Of a stretch of 64,000 bases of DNA, positions 1 to 26,399 are shown piece after piece. A program made the translations under genes and the position numbers. Below the pieces are notes generated by a model. It made no database searches. It worked only from the letters and a program-made list of their open reading frames with translations, and was not told where the DNA came from. The DNA is taken from assembly GCA_000727475.1 (NCBI GenBank), contig KL647301.1, positions 3,035,500 through 3,099,499 of the forward strand. The letters are read 5' to 3'. This DNA comes from Sarcocystis neurona. Lineage: Eukaryota > Apicomplexa > Conoidasida > Eucoccidiorida > Sarcocystidae. Numbering within the stretch: position 1 is the stretch's first letter; each line of letters opens with the position of its first letter.

Positions 1-490
1 AATAATACCTGGAGGGCTTTGTTTTGATCAAGAGTGGTGAACACCCGAGGAGACGCGCAGCACACACGGGGAAGAAGACAGCGAGCAACAGAGAGCAAGA
101 GAGAGGAGGAAAAGGGAGAGAGCGAGAGGGAGAGAGAGAGGAGGAGAGCGAAAAACAGCGAGAGAGACCGGGAGAGGAAGGGCGAGAGAGAGCGCGCGCG
201 AGGAAGAGACAGGAAGCAGAGAGAGCGAAACGAGGAGACATAGCGAGAGGGAGAGGGGAAGGGGACCAGAGGTAGGAGAGGGAGAGGGGACGGGAAAGAG
301 AGAAAGGGAGGGAGACGGGAAGGGGACGAGAGATAGCGAGAGGGAGAGGGGACGGGAGGGGGACGAGGGATAGCCAGAGGCGGGGGACAAGCAAGAGAGA
401 TAGGAGAGGAAGGGAGGAAGAGATCGAGAGATAGCGAGAGGGAGACGGGAAGGGGGCGAGAGATAGCGAGAGGGAGAGAGGTACGCGTGT
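1..490. repeat. Purine-rich GA minisatellite
   Basis: The plus strand is almost pure purine. From about 235 to 485 a unit of the form GAGATAGCGAGAGGGAGA followed by a GGGACGGG-type spacer recurs about four to five times with variable length. The overlapping ORFs in both directions are artefacts of the composition. Confidence 0.5.
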
Positions 491-507
491 GAATAGAGAG
501 AGGTGGG

Positions 508-540
508 TTTTTGTGTGTGTGTGTGTGTATGTGGTGTGTA
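508..540. repeat. (GT)n microsatellite
   Basis: A run of about nine GT dinucleotides lies next to the GA minisatellite. Confidence 0.5.
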
Positions 541-3500
541 CTACGTTATTAACTGGAGGTGCAGCCGAAGTCCTCGGCACCCCCATCCGCCATGTTCTCC
601 ATTGTTGCCGTCTCTGTACACGGGTGTGCGCGGTGCCTTGTCACAATATGTAAGTATCTCCGCGCCGTACGCATGCACGCACGTATGCAGGTGTCAGTCT
701 GGCTGCGCTGCATTCGGAGGCCGCGCCAACACGGCGGCCGGCGCAGGGGGGTGTGTGCCTCACTGCCTGCGTCTACGTATGCTTCGCTTTTCCTCACCAG
801 CTGTGTCTACGTAGAACTGTCAGGAGTTTATATATCTGCGGATTACACCCATATACGCCAGGCTTGTATCTATCTATATATGTATATATACCCGTATAAC
901 CTGCACGGTTATACGCCAGCGTGCGGGTTCTTCTCATACAGAGCGTTGTTTCCCTGTCTGTGTTATCGCAGGGGTCAACACATGACCACGTGCACGTACG
1001 CATTACACCCCACCACCTGCTAACGTACACATGCATGTGAACACGAACCCTCGTATTGCACAGTCCATATATACATATATATACACAAAATTTATACACA
1101 TGTGTGGAAATGTAGATTTTCTATACATACATTTGCATGCACATATGTATGTACATACGCTCGCGTGGGAGGCTCATTCCGCGTGCGTGTGCATGTGTAC
1201 GTGGTTTGTATCTGTGCGTGTGTGTGTGTGTGTGGGGATATATTATGCGCCCGACTGCCGTTCAGGGTCCAGAGACACTTGCTGCAGCGGGGCTTTATCC
1301 CAGCGCGGCGCTGCTTCTCGTTCCTGTTGAGGAAGATGAGAAAGAAGAGTAGCCTTCACGTTTTCGGCGTCCGCTCATGGATGCGCATTTGTGAGCTTGG
1401 GCGCATGAGGAGAAAAAAGATGCATGCAGCCCGTGTGCCACGACTGCGCGCGGAGCAGCACTTGCGTGCACCGTCGTCGAGGCAGTTTGCTGCAGGGAGG
1501 ACTTTCAGATCCCCTGCACGCCACTTCTGTCTGCGGAGCCCCGCCTGGCGTGGGCCTGCGTTTTGAACTCCGAGGCGCGTGGCGTGTTGCCTGCGCACTT
1601 TTTTTTACATATTCTTGTGTCGTTCTTAGGAAGGGCCGACTGACTGCACTGCGCTGCATGCGCGCCTCGGCGCGCGTGCATGTTTTTGCAGACGCGCGCG
1701 TCCCTGGCATGCAGCCTTGCGCGCTCGTTTTGGGAGACAGCGACTCGCGCGTGGGCTCTCTTGTTCAGACCCGGAACTGCGTCGTAGAGTCGGTCTTCTT
1801 TGAAACGCCTGCCATTCTTCGCATGCAGCAGCATGCGTGCCCCGCCTCTTTTTGCAGGACATGCACCCCACCCAGGTGTGGAGGTGCCGGCGTGTGCACA
1901 CAGTCGGAACTCGTTTTGCTTCCGACCACCTCTGCAGGCGACAGTTGCCGAAGGAAACAAAAAAAGCAGCAGGAGGACAGAAAGAGAGGATAAGTGTATG
2001 TGTGTGTGTGTATGTGTGAAGAGGGACTGACGTGCAAGTTTGCTGGAGTGACTCTGTGACTGCTGCTGCTCGCGTGCGGTCGTTGGCGTCTGTCTGAGTC
2101 TTTGATTGATGTCGCATGCAACTGCTTGCCTGCGTGCGCGGGCCGGCAGCATGCCATCTTCCTCGCCCCCTCGACGGCTCCTCACTGGGACAGTTTTTAC
2201 TGCGGACCCGGTTCCCTTGCTGCAGCCTCGAAGGAACGCGAATGCCGGGTCAAATTATGTTGCGTGTACCTCGCGACGTTCTTCTGTTCACGTGAAAATG
2301 TATCGATTTGTCCACGTGTCACCTGTGTAGTACAACGGATTATGAGTGAGAAGAGTCCTGACGCCGCGCGCAGCATATATCCGCCTTCTCCGCTTCTCTT
2401 CAACGTATGTATGTGAGGTGTGCAGACAAGTCAGAGGCCACGCATGCACGCGAGGACGCATATGGCTGCACGTATTCCTCGTCCTCTATACGTACCGAGC
2501 CGTAGCAGACGCCTGAGTGCATGCCTGCAAGTTTGCGAGTGCGTGTATCTGTGTGGGTCTGGGTGTGTGTGGGAGAATGTGTGAGAGTGGTCGTGGGAGG
2601 GATATGTGGCCCTTCCTAATCACATTGGCTCCATATACACAGGCAGGTGCATGCATGCGCATATGCCGCAGGCGAGACAGACACATTGATGTGTGTGTGT
2701 ATTCACAGGTGCACGATGATTACGTGTACTCGCCTCGATGAAAGGACCGACGGTTCTCTCTATGTTCCTTGGGGACTTCTATACATACATACATACATAT
2801 GTATATATATATGTGTCTGTTGAGTGTGCGAAAGCGCGTGCGTATGTAAGTGGAATGTATACGGATAAGTGAAAACGAGAAAATTCCACCGTCGCATGCG
2901 GCCGTGCCGGCATGTATCTTCGCACTGCGTCAATTTGAACGTGGGGGCCTATCCGTAAAACTGCACACGGACAACTGTTCGACGTTATACGTAATGCTGA
3001 AGTTCTCTCAGTCCAGAGGTTGTTACACGTTTGTCGGTATCTGTCTTTGTTGCACTCTCGTATATATATGCCGTACGTACATATATCTATATATATACAG
3101 AGAAAGAGGGACCTACTTTTCTGTGTATGTGTGTGTATTCATGTGCGTGAATATGTAAGTATATATGCATGCATATACTTGTACATGTGTCTTCTTGTTT
3201 CTACGTACATATACGTATATATATAGTGACTGAAGGTACCGCCTCGGTGTGTGTACATTGCATGTGTTGCTGAAGTAACGTACATACATATATACATGTG
3301 TATTTGCACGTCTACCTGTATGCATGTGTGCGTGTGCGGCTCCGTTGAGGAGAGGAAAATACGTGAAGGCGGCGCGGGCTTTACGTGTCTATAAACTGCA
3401 GCAGGGTCTATTAGCCTCTTTTGTTGTGCATCCTTCTGAAATAGAGAAATATACAAACATTTGTACGTACACCCCTTGTGTGTTTGTAAGGACACGAGCG

Positions 3501-4700
3501 GCTATCCGTACGTGTTTGTGAACGCATATTTGTGTGATGTATTGGTGAAGCACGCGAAGACGAGTAAGCATATGTACACCTAAGCTGGACGTGTAGGTGT
3601 ATCTACAGCACACGAGTCAGTTGTCGGTGTATCACAACGTTGCGCACTCACCTTTCTTCGTGGAAGACAAATTATTGCCTACAGTGCAAGTAAAAGTTAT
3701 TATCTGCAGTGTGCGCATCTGCATGTATACATATATATATCTATAAATATATCGGTGGATATCTCCCTTCCTCGCATAATGTATAACTTCCAGCGCGTCC
3801 GTAAGTGTACGTAGATGTTTACGGTTCTCTGTTTTTCTGTCTGTCTCCTCCTCTACATACATATATATACATATGTGTAGCTGTACATATATGTACATTC
3901 GTAGAAAGAGACGGAGAAGGTGACAGGGGACAGTAGAACAGACAAGCACGCACGACCGATGCACAAGGGGAGTTCTGCGGTGTTGCTTTGCTCCACGCAT
4001 GCATTTTGCCATGTGCGGCGCTCGGAAAGGCCCACAAATTCACACGAGTCCATGTTGTCTACCACTCTTTCTATGTGTATGCGTTGCTGCATCTCTGCGA
4101 AGATACACGTGAGCCTACGGAGAGTTACAGAGCCGGAGACACTTTTTATGCGTAGATCCGTGTCCACTGGAGAATGCGTTCTTCGGTCAGTCTGCGTAGA
4201 AGAAAAAATTTGTCACACACGTAGTAGTAGTAGCTTAACGTTTGGTGTCCTCTGTGTGTGCGTGCGTACCTTTGTATACTTATATGCCTTTAAGCGTGGC
4301 TTTATTCATATATATGTGTTGTCACTTACAGGTGTATGTACACGTGTATGCGTGACTCTGCAGCAGAAGGGCAACAACTCACTCAATTTGTAGCCGCTCT
4401 TTTTGACAGCAGAAATACCGACTGCATGCAGCTGTGTTCAGTTCTGAGCAACGGCGAACGGGGAGGAACGATTTGTTCACACGCATATTATCTCCTCGCG
4501 AGGTGCGTGACGGAGGCCACCCACGAGGCAGTGCCTGCGCACTCGTTCAGGAAGTGTTCGAGTGTGCGAGAGTTCACACACTCCTGCAAGCGCGGCCCTC
4601 TGCTTCTACGCACGTATGCGCGTAGGATAAATATACATGCTGATACGCTTGCGAGTGATACCGCTCGTATAACGTATGTGTGCGTTTGTATAAATGTATA
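541..4700. other. Gene-poor repeat-laden interval
   Basis: No ORF here shows a recognisable domain or a splice-consistent exon series. The sequence is dominated by short TA, TG and CATACA tracts and by palindromic words such as GTACGTAC and GCATGC. Many short ORFs rich in Tyr, Ile, Cys and Val come from these repeats. Confidence 0.5.
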
Positions 4701-4704
4701 CTAA

Positions 4705-4838
4705 ACTACACACAGACATACACACACGCACACGCATACATACACACATACATTCGTACATACATACATACACACATACATCCATCCATCCATACATACA
4801 TACATACATACATACATACACACACACACAAACACACT
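4705..4838. repeat. (ACAT/CATA)n tetranucleotide microsatellite
   Basis: Imperfect ACAT repeats with an internal CATC interruption near 4780-4790 end in a short CA run. Confidence 0.5.
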
Positions 4839-5700
4839 GAACATATTCATACGTAAATGAGTGTCCGTTTTAATGTGTACGGTGTTCGCGATTTCAAATA
4901 GATGCATGCATAGACATGTGTGTGTACGCTTGACCAACATATATATATATATATACATACATACATGTATATATGTGCCTGCTCCCTCTGTCGCTTCGTG
5001 AAATGTATTATGTATCTGTGTACAAGAACGGGAGAAACATGTATAGGGTGTACACGAAACTGCTACTGCAACTTTGTGACGAAGAGAAAGGGGTCGCACG
5101 CCTGTGTGGCTGCTGCGGAGCGCGCAGATGATGTGCTTGCGCAGCAGCACTGTTCGCGTTCGGTATGTGTATCAATATTTGTAAATGTGTAGCTTCTACG
5201 TTTATCGATACAAGGATACGGAGAGAGGGCACAGCGAGGTGGTAACTTTGGATATGTCTCTCTCCTGCGTCGTTTTTACTCTTTCTTGTCGCCCCCGTAT
5301 CTTTTCGCCTCGTCCTGGTAGTGCCACCAGTAACTGTAGAAGTGATGCTAATATTACTGCGGATATCGTTGAAGCGTGCGCAGCGGCAGAACGCACTGCA
5401 CCATGCCGTGGAAGCAGCGTCCATATGAATCGAGCATCGTTTACATCGTAGTGTGACACTCTCGTGGTACGCCGGCAGTACGGCGACAGTCAACAGCAGC
5501 AGTTGACTTGCACATCTGCGTTCTACTGCAACTGATACGTAGGGCATAACTATGAGTACTCCCCCTGTAACGAGCTGCGTTAACGGTGCAGCGGATGACA
5601 GCAGCAGCACGTGGGTGCGCGCCCGGCTACTTCTACGCACTAAAATGGGGTAGGGCGCAGGATCGGAAAGGCTGTGCGTTGCGTCAACATTCTTACCTGC

Positions 5701-6014
5701 CTGACTACTGCAATGAAGATCAGAAGCAGCACTATAAAGGCGCTTCGTATGGGGGGCACTGCTGACTACTGCTGTGGCGGAGTGCAGGCGCAACAATATA
5801 ATGCTTTAGCACTACACGAGGCCATATTACTAGTACTCAAGTGAAGCGCAAAGGCACCACTATAAATGTCCTCACTGGGTTGAACTCTTGCCGCAGCACG
5901 TGCAAAAACTGCATACTACTGCTGTAGCGGATAGCAGGAGCAACACTACAAATGCTTCGTCGTGAGAGGCGGCACGGTGGCTCTACCAGAGAGCAGAAGC
6001 GTCACTACGAGAGT
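5701..6014. repeat. Degenerate ~45-bp dispersed repeat copies
   Basis: Copies starting near 5701, 5764 and 5914 share the form GACTACTGC, then a variable centre with GCAG, then a CAACA/CACTA-TAAA segment and GCTT. Partial copies lie near 5840-5870 and 5995-6014. The 262-codon minus ORF crossing this region (5796-5008) looks like a by-product of the triplet-rich composition. Confidence 0.5.
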
Positions 6015-6019
6015 TAACA

Positions 6020-8489
6020 CTTAGTTGAACTACAGCTGCAGTACGAACGCCAGCAGTACACATCTGGCTGTTGCAACAGCAGAGGTGTTGCTTTCCGTGA
6101 TTGCTGCAACGAACAGCAACAGTGTCACTCCTCCTCTTCCGCCTGTCTGTCTCCTTACGGAGTCGTGCTCACCTCCCGACGACAAGCTCGGGGGCAGTTT
6201 AGGAGGAATCAGCAGACCCGCAGAAAGGATGCGTGCGCCGCCGGTATTACACGATAGTACGCAGGCGTCTCACTCGCGAAGGCGGACTTTGCAGGCTACT
6301 GAGCATAGCCGGCTTAACGAAGGGTGTGGTGGTGCTGCTCCTTTTGGTAGTGAAATGAGTATTTTCGAGTGAGCAGTCGAATCCCGCCACCCGCCACAGG
6401 AGAGTAGTGTTACTGTGTAGACGGAGTTGTGCAGGCGAACCACGACTGGGGTGTAAGAATAAAATCTTCCCAGTGCACACTGGCTGTAGCAGGGGGCCGC
6501 TCTCGTGAACACAAGCAGCAGCTCACTCGTTTTCTACTGGCCTCCGTACACGTCTACGTATACATGCTGGAACAAAGACGAACAAGCACCAGCAGGCAAG
6601 GCCTCTGCTGCCGCCGTTTCTTCAATCGTTGTTGTCCCTACAGCTAGTATTCAGCTTCACACTAAATGAGTTGCAGAGCCGCACAGTTCTCCCTTTCGTG
6701 TGTATTAGAATTCCTAGCAGTGCGACCATCTTTCTACAGACAAAGAAGACTGTTTCCTCTGCAGCCTGTTGCGCAAAAACGTGTCCGTATATGTTTGTTT
6801 ACTTACACATGAATGCGTCTTTACACGTGCACACCGACACCGATATATTCCACACACAGCAATCATCTGCGTGAACGACCAGACGCATGTAGCCTCTTCA
6901 CTTGAAATTCCTTCATCCCTTTCAACGTCAAAACAGACACGCCGGGCAGCACCAGCGCCAAAATTGCGCGGCTCACTAACTCCTGCAGCAGGCGGACTAA
7001 AACCAGAACCCGCTAGACCATGGGCACGCGCTTCGACGCACGCAGACCCAAAGACCATACCGTACATATATATATATATATATATGTATATGACGACGAG
7101 CATTTTGGGCACACTTGCATGCATATATATCTATGGTTGTAGCACGCCAACAGGCACACGCAACAGACGGTAGAAGAGACACATTCAAGAGAACAGTAGG
7201 TGTTGCTGCCGCTGCTGCCGTCCCCCCAGCATCTCGTGCAGTTGCTGCCGTCCCAACAACTCCTCCTGGAGCTGCCGCTTCCGCGTCGGCGTCTGCTGCG
7301 GCTATTCGTACCCGCTTGTCTCAGCAGCTCCTGCGGCTGCTATTGCTGCCGCTGATGCCTCCCGCGACCGGCACGCGTGTCTCTATAGAGTTAAGGCCGC
7401 GGAAATGATGTGGGCAACTCGCGTGCAGGTTCTCGCTTCCGAATCGAGGCAGGTGGGCGTAACAGTAACAATTTCTTCTGTGCTTGTCCTTCCTCACGCT
7501 TCCGCAGGCCCCCCGAGTTTCTCCTCCAACGCTTCAGACGCCAGTGTCTCGTTCTGCTTCTCTGGGGTGGGAACGCAGAAGGACACCGGGAGCACAGAAC
7601 AACACGACAGCTGACGGAACCGCAGAACAAGGAAGAGACGGGGGAGAGAGAACGACTAAAAAAGTGGCAGAGCAAGTCGGGACGAAAAGGCAAAAGACGG
7701 TATGACAACGACTAAGAGAGTATCTCGCAGACGAGGCGGAAGAACCGGCAGACAAAGAAACTCCAGATTTACGAGAGAGAGTAGAGGGCGAAGACGATAT
7801 TAAAAACTGAATGGCACGAAGAGAGGAACAGGGGGGGCGAGGTGAAGAGGCAGAAATTGCACTTCGACTCAAAATGACACCAGAAACACGTACGTGTTTA
7901 TATATGCAGATCGATCCTCCTATACGTAATAAAGACACGTGCACATACACACATACATGTATATACACACTCGGACACACAAGACCGTATGTATGTATGC
8001 ACATATACGTATATAACTTTTGACATACAGGTACATATATGTGTATGCACTTGGACACACAAGGACGTATGTACATACACATTGATATATAGGCACTTAC
8101 GAGGAGAACCATACCCCTTCCGTATAGACACGTGGATACACACTGACAAAGAGGACGTTCCACGTATACGCCTGCAGAGGAGGGAGATCGGCAGCCGGAG
8201 ATCCGAAGGAAAAAGTGAGAAGCAGCTGCGGTCTTGAAAATTGCAGACACATCTCCCAACTGCAGGATAGCCTGCGAAGTGAGAGAAGTTCACTGGCGCC
8301 CGAAGCTCAACGGTTGTAACGGCTAAAAAGAAAGTACAGAGCGAGAGGAAAAGAGAAGAACTCGCGAAAATTCAAGAACGTGAAAAAGACCCGAGAACCG
8401 AGAACAACTCAAGAAACATGCAGGGGTGAAGGACCCACGTAACCCACGCCAACTGCACTTCCGGCATTTCTTCGTCGCTTCTCGCCCTC
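6020..8489. other. Interval upstream of the NKAP stop, with weak coding-like fragments
   Basis: An Ala-rich plus-strand frame runs through 7200-7340. Purine-rich plus-strand stretches at 7620-7800 and 8330-8430 translate to Lys/Glu/Arg-rich peptides, for example LREYLADEAEEPADKE near 7715-7760. They sit in different frames with stops between them, no ATG-led exon series could be built and no domain is visible. They may be 3' untranslated or decayed sequence. A TA microsatellite lies at 7064-7092. Confidence 0.5.
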
Positions 8490-22866
<14,377 letters not shown>

Positions 22867-23401
22867 CCCGCTGCTGCTGCTGCCAATGCTGCTGCTCCTC
22901 CTGCCGTCCCCCCGCCCCCCCCCACTGCCGATGCCGGCGCACTGTCTCGTCCGCTAACAGCGATCCCTCTCTGCTGCGGCTGCTGCTCCGGTCATGTCGT
23001 CGCGCCATGTCTCAGATCAGCATCTGACCCCAGAACGCACCCCACCACGCACAACACACAGGCACATCTGTACGACCGTACACCTGACACCGATGGCGCC
23101 AATATATACCCACCCAGCATGCGTATTTTATATACACACCAGTACTTGCATGTGATTACACACATGTGTACTAATGTACGAATGCAGCCACCCCAGGCAG
23201 ATATACACACAGCTACACTCACACGCGTCTATATACACAGAGGTGTCTACGCGCCTGTGTACGTTTGATACGCTCTTACACATAGGCATATATATATATA
23301 TATGTACAGAGGCACATATCTATACTCGCACGTGCGTATATGCACACAGGTGTCTACGCGCGTGTGTACGGACGATACGCCCTTACGCACACGAGAATAT
23401 A

Positions 23402-23433
<32 letters not shown>

Positions 23434-23530
23434 CGGAGGCACACGTTGACATTCACTGCTCAGAGACGAATGCAGCTACACATATCTGTAAAGTACCCAC
23501 ATTATAGGTAAACCTGTGTGTGTTGACTTT
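22867..23530. other. Region between NKAP and the next plus-strand gene model
   Basis: The first ~120 nt are CTG-rich and likely belong to the NKAP 5' leader; an in-frame stop for NKAP lies about 90 nt before its ATG. From 23100 on the sequence is CA/TA-rich. A ~107-bp tandem duplication is present: the word GGTGTCTACGCG occurs at 23242 and 23349, followed in each copy by a related GATACGC(T/C)CTTACRCA segment. Confidence 0.5.
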
Positions 23531-23534
23531 ATAG

Positions 23535-24375
23535 GTGAGCATCATGGAAGAAGTTTTTCTCTCCAAGTTCGCCGGCAACTTCTCAAAACGCAGCCTCCGA
23601 ATGACGCACGTATGCATGCGAGCAGCCTGCTTTCCTCATGTGTACAGCGGCGCACTGCCTTACGTCTCAATCTGGACCGCCATACGCCAGTACGCTTCAC
23701 CCCCTGACATGATACGTAGCTGAATCAATGTACATATATATATATATGTATATTGTAAGTATCCGGAAGTGACGCAGATGGGACACCTATGCTTCCTGGT
23801 CAACCCAACCGGGCGCACGTCACTACACACGTATACGTAAATATGTGAGTATATATATATGTACACACTGTACATATGATAGGTACACTACAGTATACAA
23901 CTCACTACACGCGTATAGATAAATCAGTGTATATATATATACATATACGTGTATATATGATAGGTACACTACAGTTTCCAGCTCACTATAGACGTGCAGA
24001 TAAACATGTGCGTGTATGCATACATACGTGTATGTATGATGAGTACACTACAGTATCCAGCTCCCTACACATGTATAGACAACTATGTGTATATGCACGT
24101 GTGTGTATGATATGTATGCTAGAGCGTCCATCTATAAACTCTGCTGTGTAGACTTGGGTAAACGTAGCGGACGCGCGTGTCCCCGCCCCGCACGCCCTGC
24201 GAGAAGAGCGGCCGCAGTATACACCAGCAGCCTCGCACAAGAGACGAAGCCGGAACACGGACGGCAGCAGCCGTTACAACAGCAGCAGCAACAAACAAGC
24301 AACAGCAGCAATAAAGAGGCAGCAGTAGCACCAGCCCAAAAGAGAAAAGCAGGAGCAACGGCAACAGCAGAGTAG
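23535..24375 (+). CDS. Hypothetical protein, partial multi-exon model
   Basis: Three candidate exons follow one another. 23535-23609 sits after a TTATAG acceptor and contains an ATG at 23544; its peptide includes EEVFLSKFAGNFSKRSLRM and it ends at a GTATGC donor. 23760 to about 23818-23836 continues in phase with YPEVTQMGHLCFLVNPTGR. A last exon, about 24160-24375, encodes a Pro/Arg stretch, a Gln run and a KRKAGATATAE end at TAG. The first junction is phase 0 on both sides; the second is uncertain because several GT donors lie in a tandem repeat. The two short exons have a non-repetitive, protein-like composition that stands out from their surroundings. I do not recognise the family and propose no function. 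Upstream exons may be missing. Confidence 0.5.
23820..24120. repeat. ~81-bp tandem repeat, about 3.3 copies
   Basis: The word ATGATAGGTACACTACAGT recurs at about 23876 and 23957, with a variant near 24037. Each copy also holds a CTCACTACAC(G/A)CGTATA-like segment. The first, partial copy starts at the end of the second exon of the plus-strand model. Confidence 0.5.
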
Positions 24376-24395
24376 CACCAGACGCCACCTGCACT

Positions 24396-25812
24396 TCATA
24401 CAACTAGAGGGAATTTCTTTAGACACGTAGTTGCAGCTCGCTGCGCGTGCCTCGTCATTTTACGCGCGGACGCCAAGCCCCTATACTCCGTCAAGCAGGT
24501 CTCTACTGTTGCTGCCGCTGCCGTAGGGAAGGCGTACAATTCAAGCCTCTGCTGCACGAGCTGCTGCAGCAGCCAAAAAAGACAGCGGCCGCTTCTTCTT
24601 CCACCCACCACATTACAACACTTGATAACGACTTTCCCACGGAGCTGGGGTAGCCGCCGCGACGCCTTCACAGTGCTGCAGCAGCAACGGCAGGACCTCT
24701 ACAGTCGAGGTGGCTCGGAAATGCTGCAGCAGCAGCAGTGGCAGGGCCTACGTCGCGAGCACTCTCTTCTATTGCAGGAGCAGCAGCAGCAAGGGCTACG
24801 CCGTGGGTGCGTTTACAGCGTATGTGTCTACGTCTGCTGCAATAGCAGCAGCGGCAGCAGTATCACGCCGGCCTTCTCAGTCAGTGGCCACACCAAGAAG
24901 AGAAGCACCTGCTGTGCAGAAGTTTGAGCAACAGCAGCCGTAGCAGCGACACCTTGGGAAGTATGGAGAGCAAGCCCCTCCCTGTCAGGCCTACCTGCCT
25001 CTCTGGATCCGGTGACCCAGCTCCATGGAAGCAGGCGCGTACACTGTTTCCGCATACGTACATATATATATATATATATATCGAATCCTACTCACACACA
25101 CGTATATATGTGAGCGTGTACGTACGTACGTTTATGTGTGCGTATAGGTACGTGTGTGTGTACGTATGCGTTTGTGTACGCGTATAACCTGGCGCATCTT
25201 TACACAAACACGTGCACTATGAAGAGACGAATTTGCGTCTGCTGAGATGAAATGTCTGCTGGCATCTTTGTCGTACCCACAGAGCCCGAAAACGGGAGCG
25301 AAGAGCGGTGTTTTTTTTGCGGTGTGCGTGCTGCCGGCCGTGGTGGCGGTCGGAGCGTCCGACGAGATGTCGCGCAGATGGTGGGCACTCGAATACCCGC
25401 TGGAAAAGTGAGAGAGAGAAACAGCGCGCTGCGCAGCCTCCTCAGCAACAACTCGGGCAGCAAGAGCCAGAGAGGCAGCATTTCTGGCAGCTGCAGCAGC
25501 TTTGCGACCAAGCAGAGCGGCCTGGCAAGCGGCAGCACTGGCGCCGTTCTCCTTCCAGTCCTGGGAAATTTCCCGGAGAAACGCGTCCACCGCGTCGTGG
25601 TGTCGGCGTGCAAGCAGAAAGTCACTCCCCTCTTCGGCGTCGACGTCTTGTCCCCCCCGCGCTGCGTTGTTCTGCAGCTGCTGCTGCAGCCCGCTGCGGC
25701 CCGCCGCGGCCGACCGCGGGCTCGACAGCTCCCGCCGCCTGGAAGAGCCTGACACGGATAGCGCCGCAAGCGATGAGGGCGCTGCTACTGCGGCACAGTT
25801 CGCCAGTAACAT
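24396..25812 (-). CDS. Hypothetical Ala-rich helical protein, tentative two-exon model
   Basis: The best-supported part is 25812-25189: ATG with A at -3, an N-terminus of hydrophobic, Ala, Ser and then Arg residues (MLLANCAAVAAPSSLAAL, then RRR) that could be a signal or mitochondrial leader, a QQQLQNN patch, an acidic HHDAVDAFLREISQDW helix-like segment, a long Ala/Arg helix and a Ser/His/Thr-rich end. A possible donor CAG/GTTATA at 25189 leaves phase 0, and a candidate last exon 24563-24396 (starts QLVQQRLELY, ends KKFPLVV at TGA) also begins in phase 0, giving 263 residues. The donor is weak and other exons may intervene. The stop would lie about 20 bp from that of the plus-strand model, tail to tail. 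No family recognised. Confidence 0.5.
24660..24960. repeat. Degenerate CAG-triplet array
   Basis: Interrupted CAG repeats alternate with a conserved GGGCTACG(C/T)CG(T/C)G-type spacer (about 24745 and 24795). They produce Gln-rich plus frames and Leu-rich minus frames; under the two-exon model they would be intronic for the minus gene. Confidence 0.5.
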
Positions 25813-25849
25813 ACTCCACACGGCAGCAAAGGAGACGAGGCAGGAAGGG

Positions 25850-26350
25850 CGAGGGAGCAAAGCGGAGGAGATTACAGGACGCGGCAGAGTCCGCAGGGAC
25901 ACGAAGCGAAATGGCGCCGACAGGACGCCGGCCGAAACACGAACGGGGACGGGCGGCGTGGATATGCAAGAGGGAGAGGATGACAAGGATGCACAGGAGC
26001 CGGAGAGGAGGATGGAAAAAGAACGAATGAGAACGAAGAAGGGAAGGAGTCGAAGGGCGAAACGAAAGAGGAGGGGGATCCAAAAGAAAATAAGGAAAAG
26101 TACTAGAGACGCAGCAGACAAGAAGACAGAAGCGCGGATGGGGAAGAAAAGAACCACAACAAAGTTAGTCACACGGAACGGGAAGACGGAACCAAAGGCA
26201 GGCCTAGAAAGAAATGGATTAAGCGGCGCGCAGAAAGAGAGAGACGGAGTGGATCGGATCGGGTGTGCGACGACAATCAAAGCGTGCGCGGGTAACGAAA
26301 GGGCAAGTAAGAAAGGACGAAAGGCAGCGTGCGGAAAACTCAGGCGGGCC
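25850..26350. other. Polypurine (plus) / polypyrimidine (minus) tract upstream of the minus gene model
   Basis: The plus strand is strongly purine-biased (AGGA, GAAG, GGGA words). On the minus strand it reads as a hydrophobic in-frame extension before ATG 25812, which I take as leader or promoter sequence rather than protein. Confidence 0.5.
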
Positions 26351-26399
26351 TTTTATTGAAAAACTGAGTGTGGAAGAAGAAAAGCCCGCACATGAAGTG

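Noticed and set aside
5008..5796. Minus-strand 262-codon ORF
   Set aside because: It crosses degenerate triplet repeats, lacks a recognisable domain and has low-information composition.
23174..23511. CRISPR-like or telomere-like array suspected from evenly spaced repeats
   Set aside because: Only two copies of a 107-bp duplication with TA microsatellite; no spacers, no TTTAGGG units.
25813..26280. Hydrophobic N-terminal extension of the minus gene at 25812
   Set aside because: It comes from a polypyrimidine tract read in frame; an ATG with A at -3 follows.
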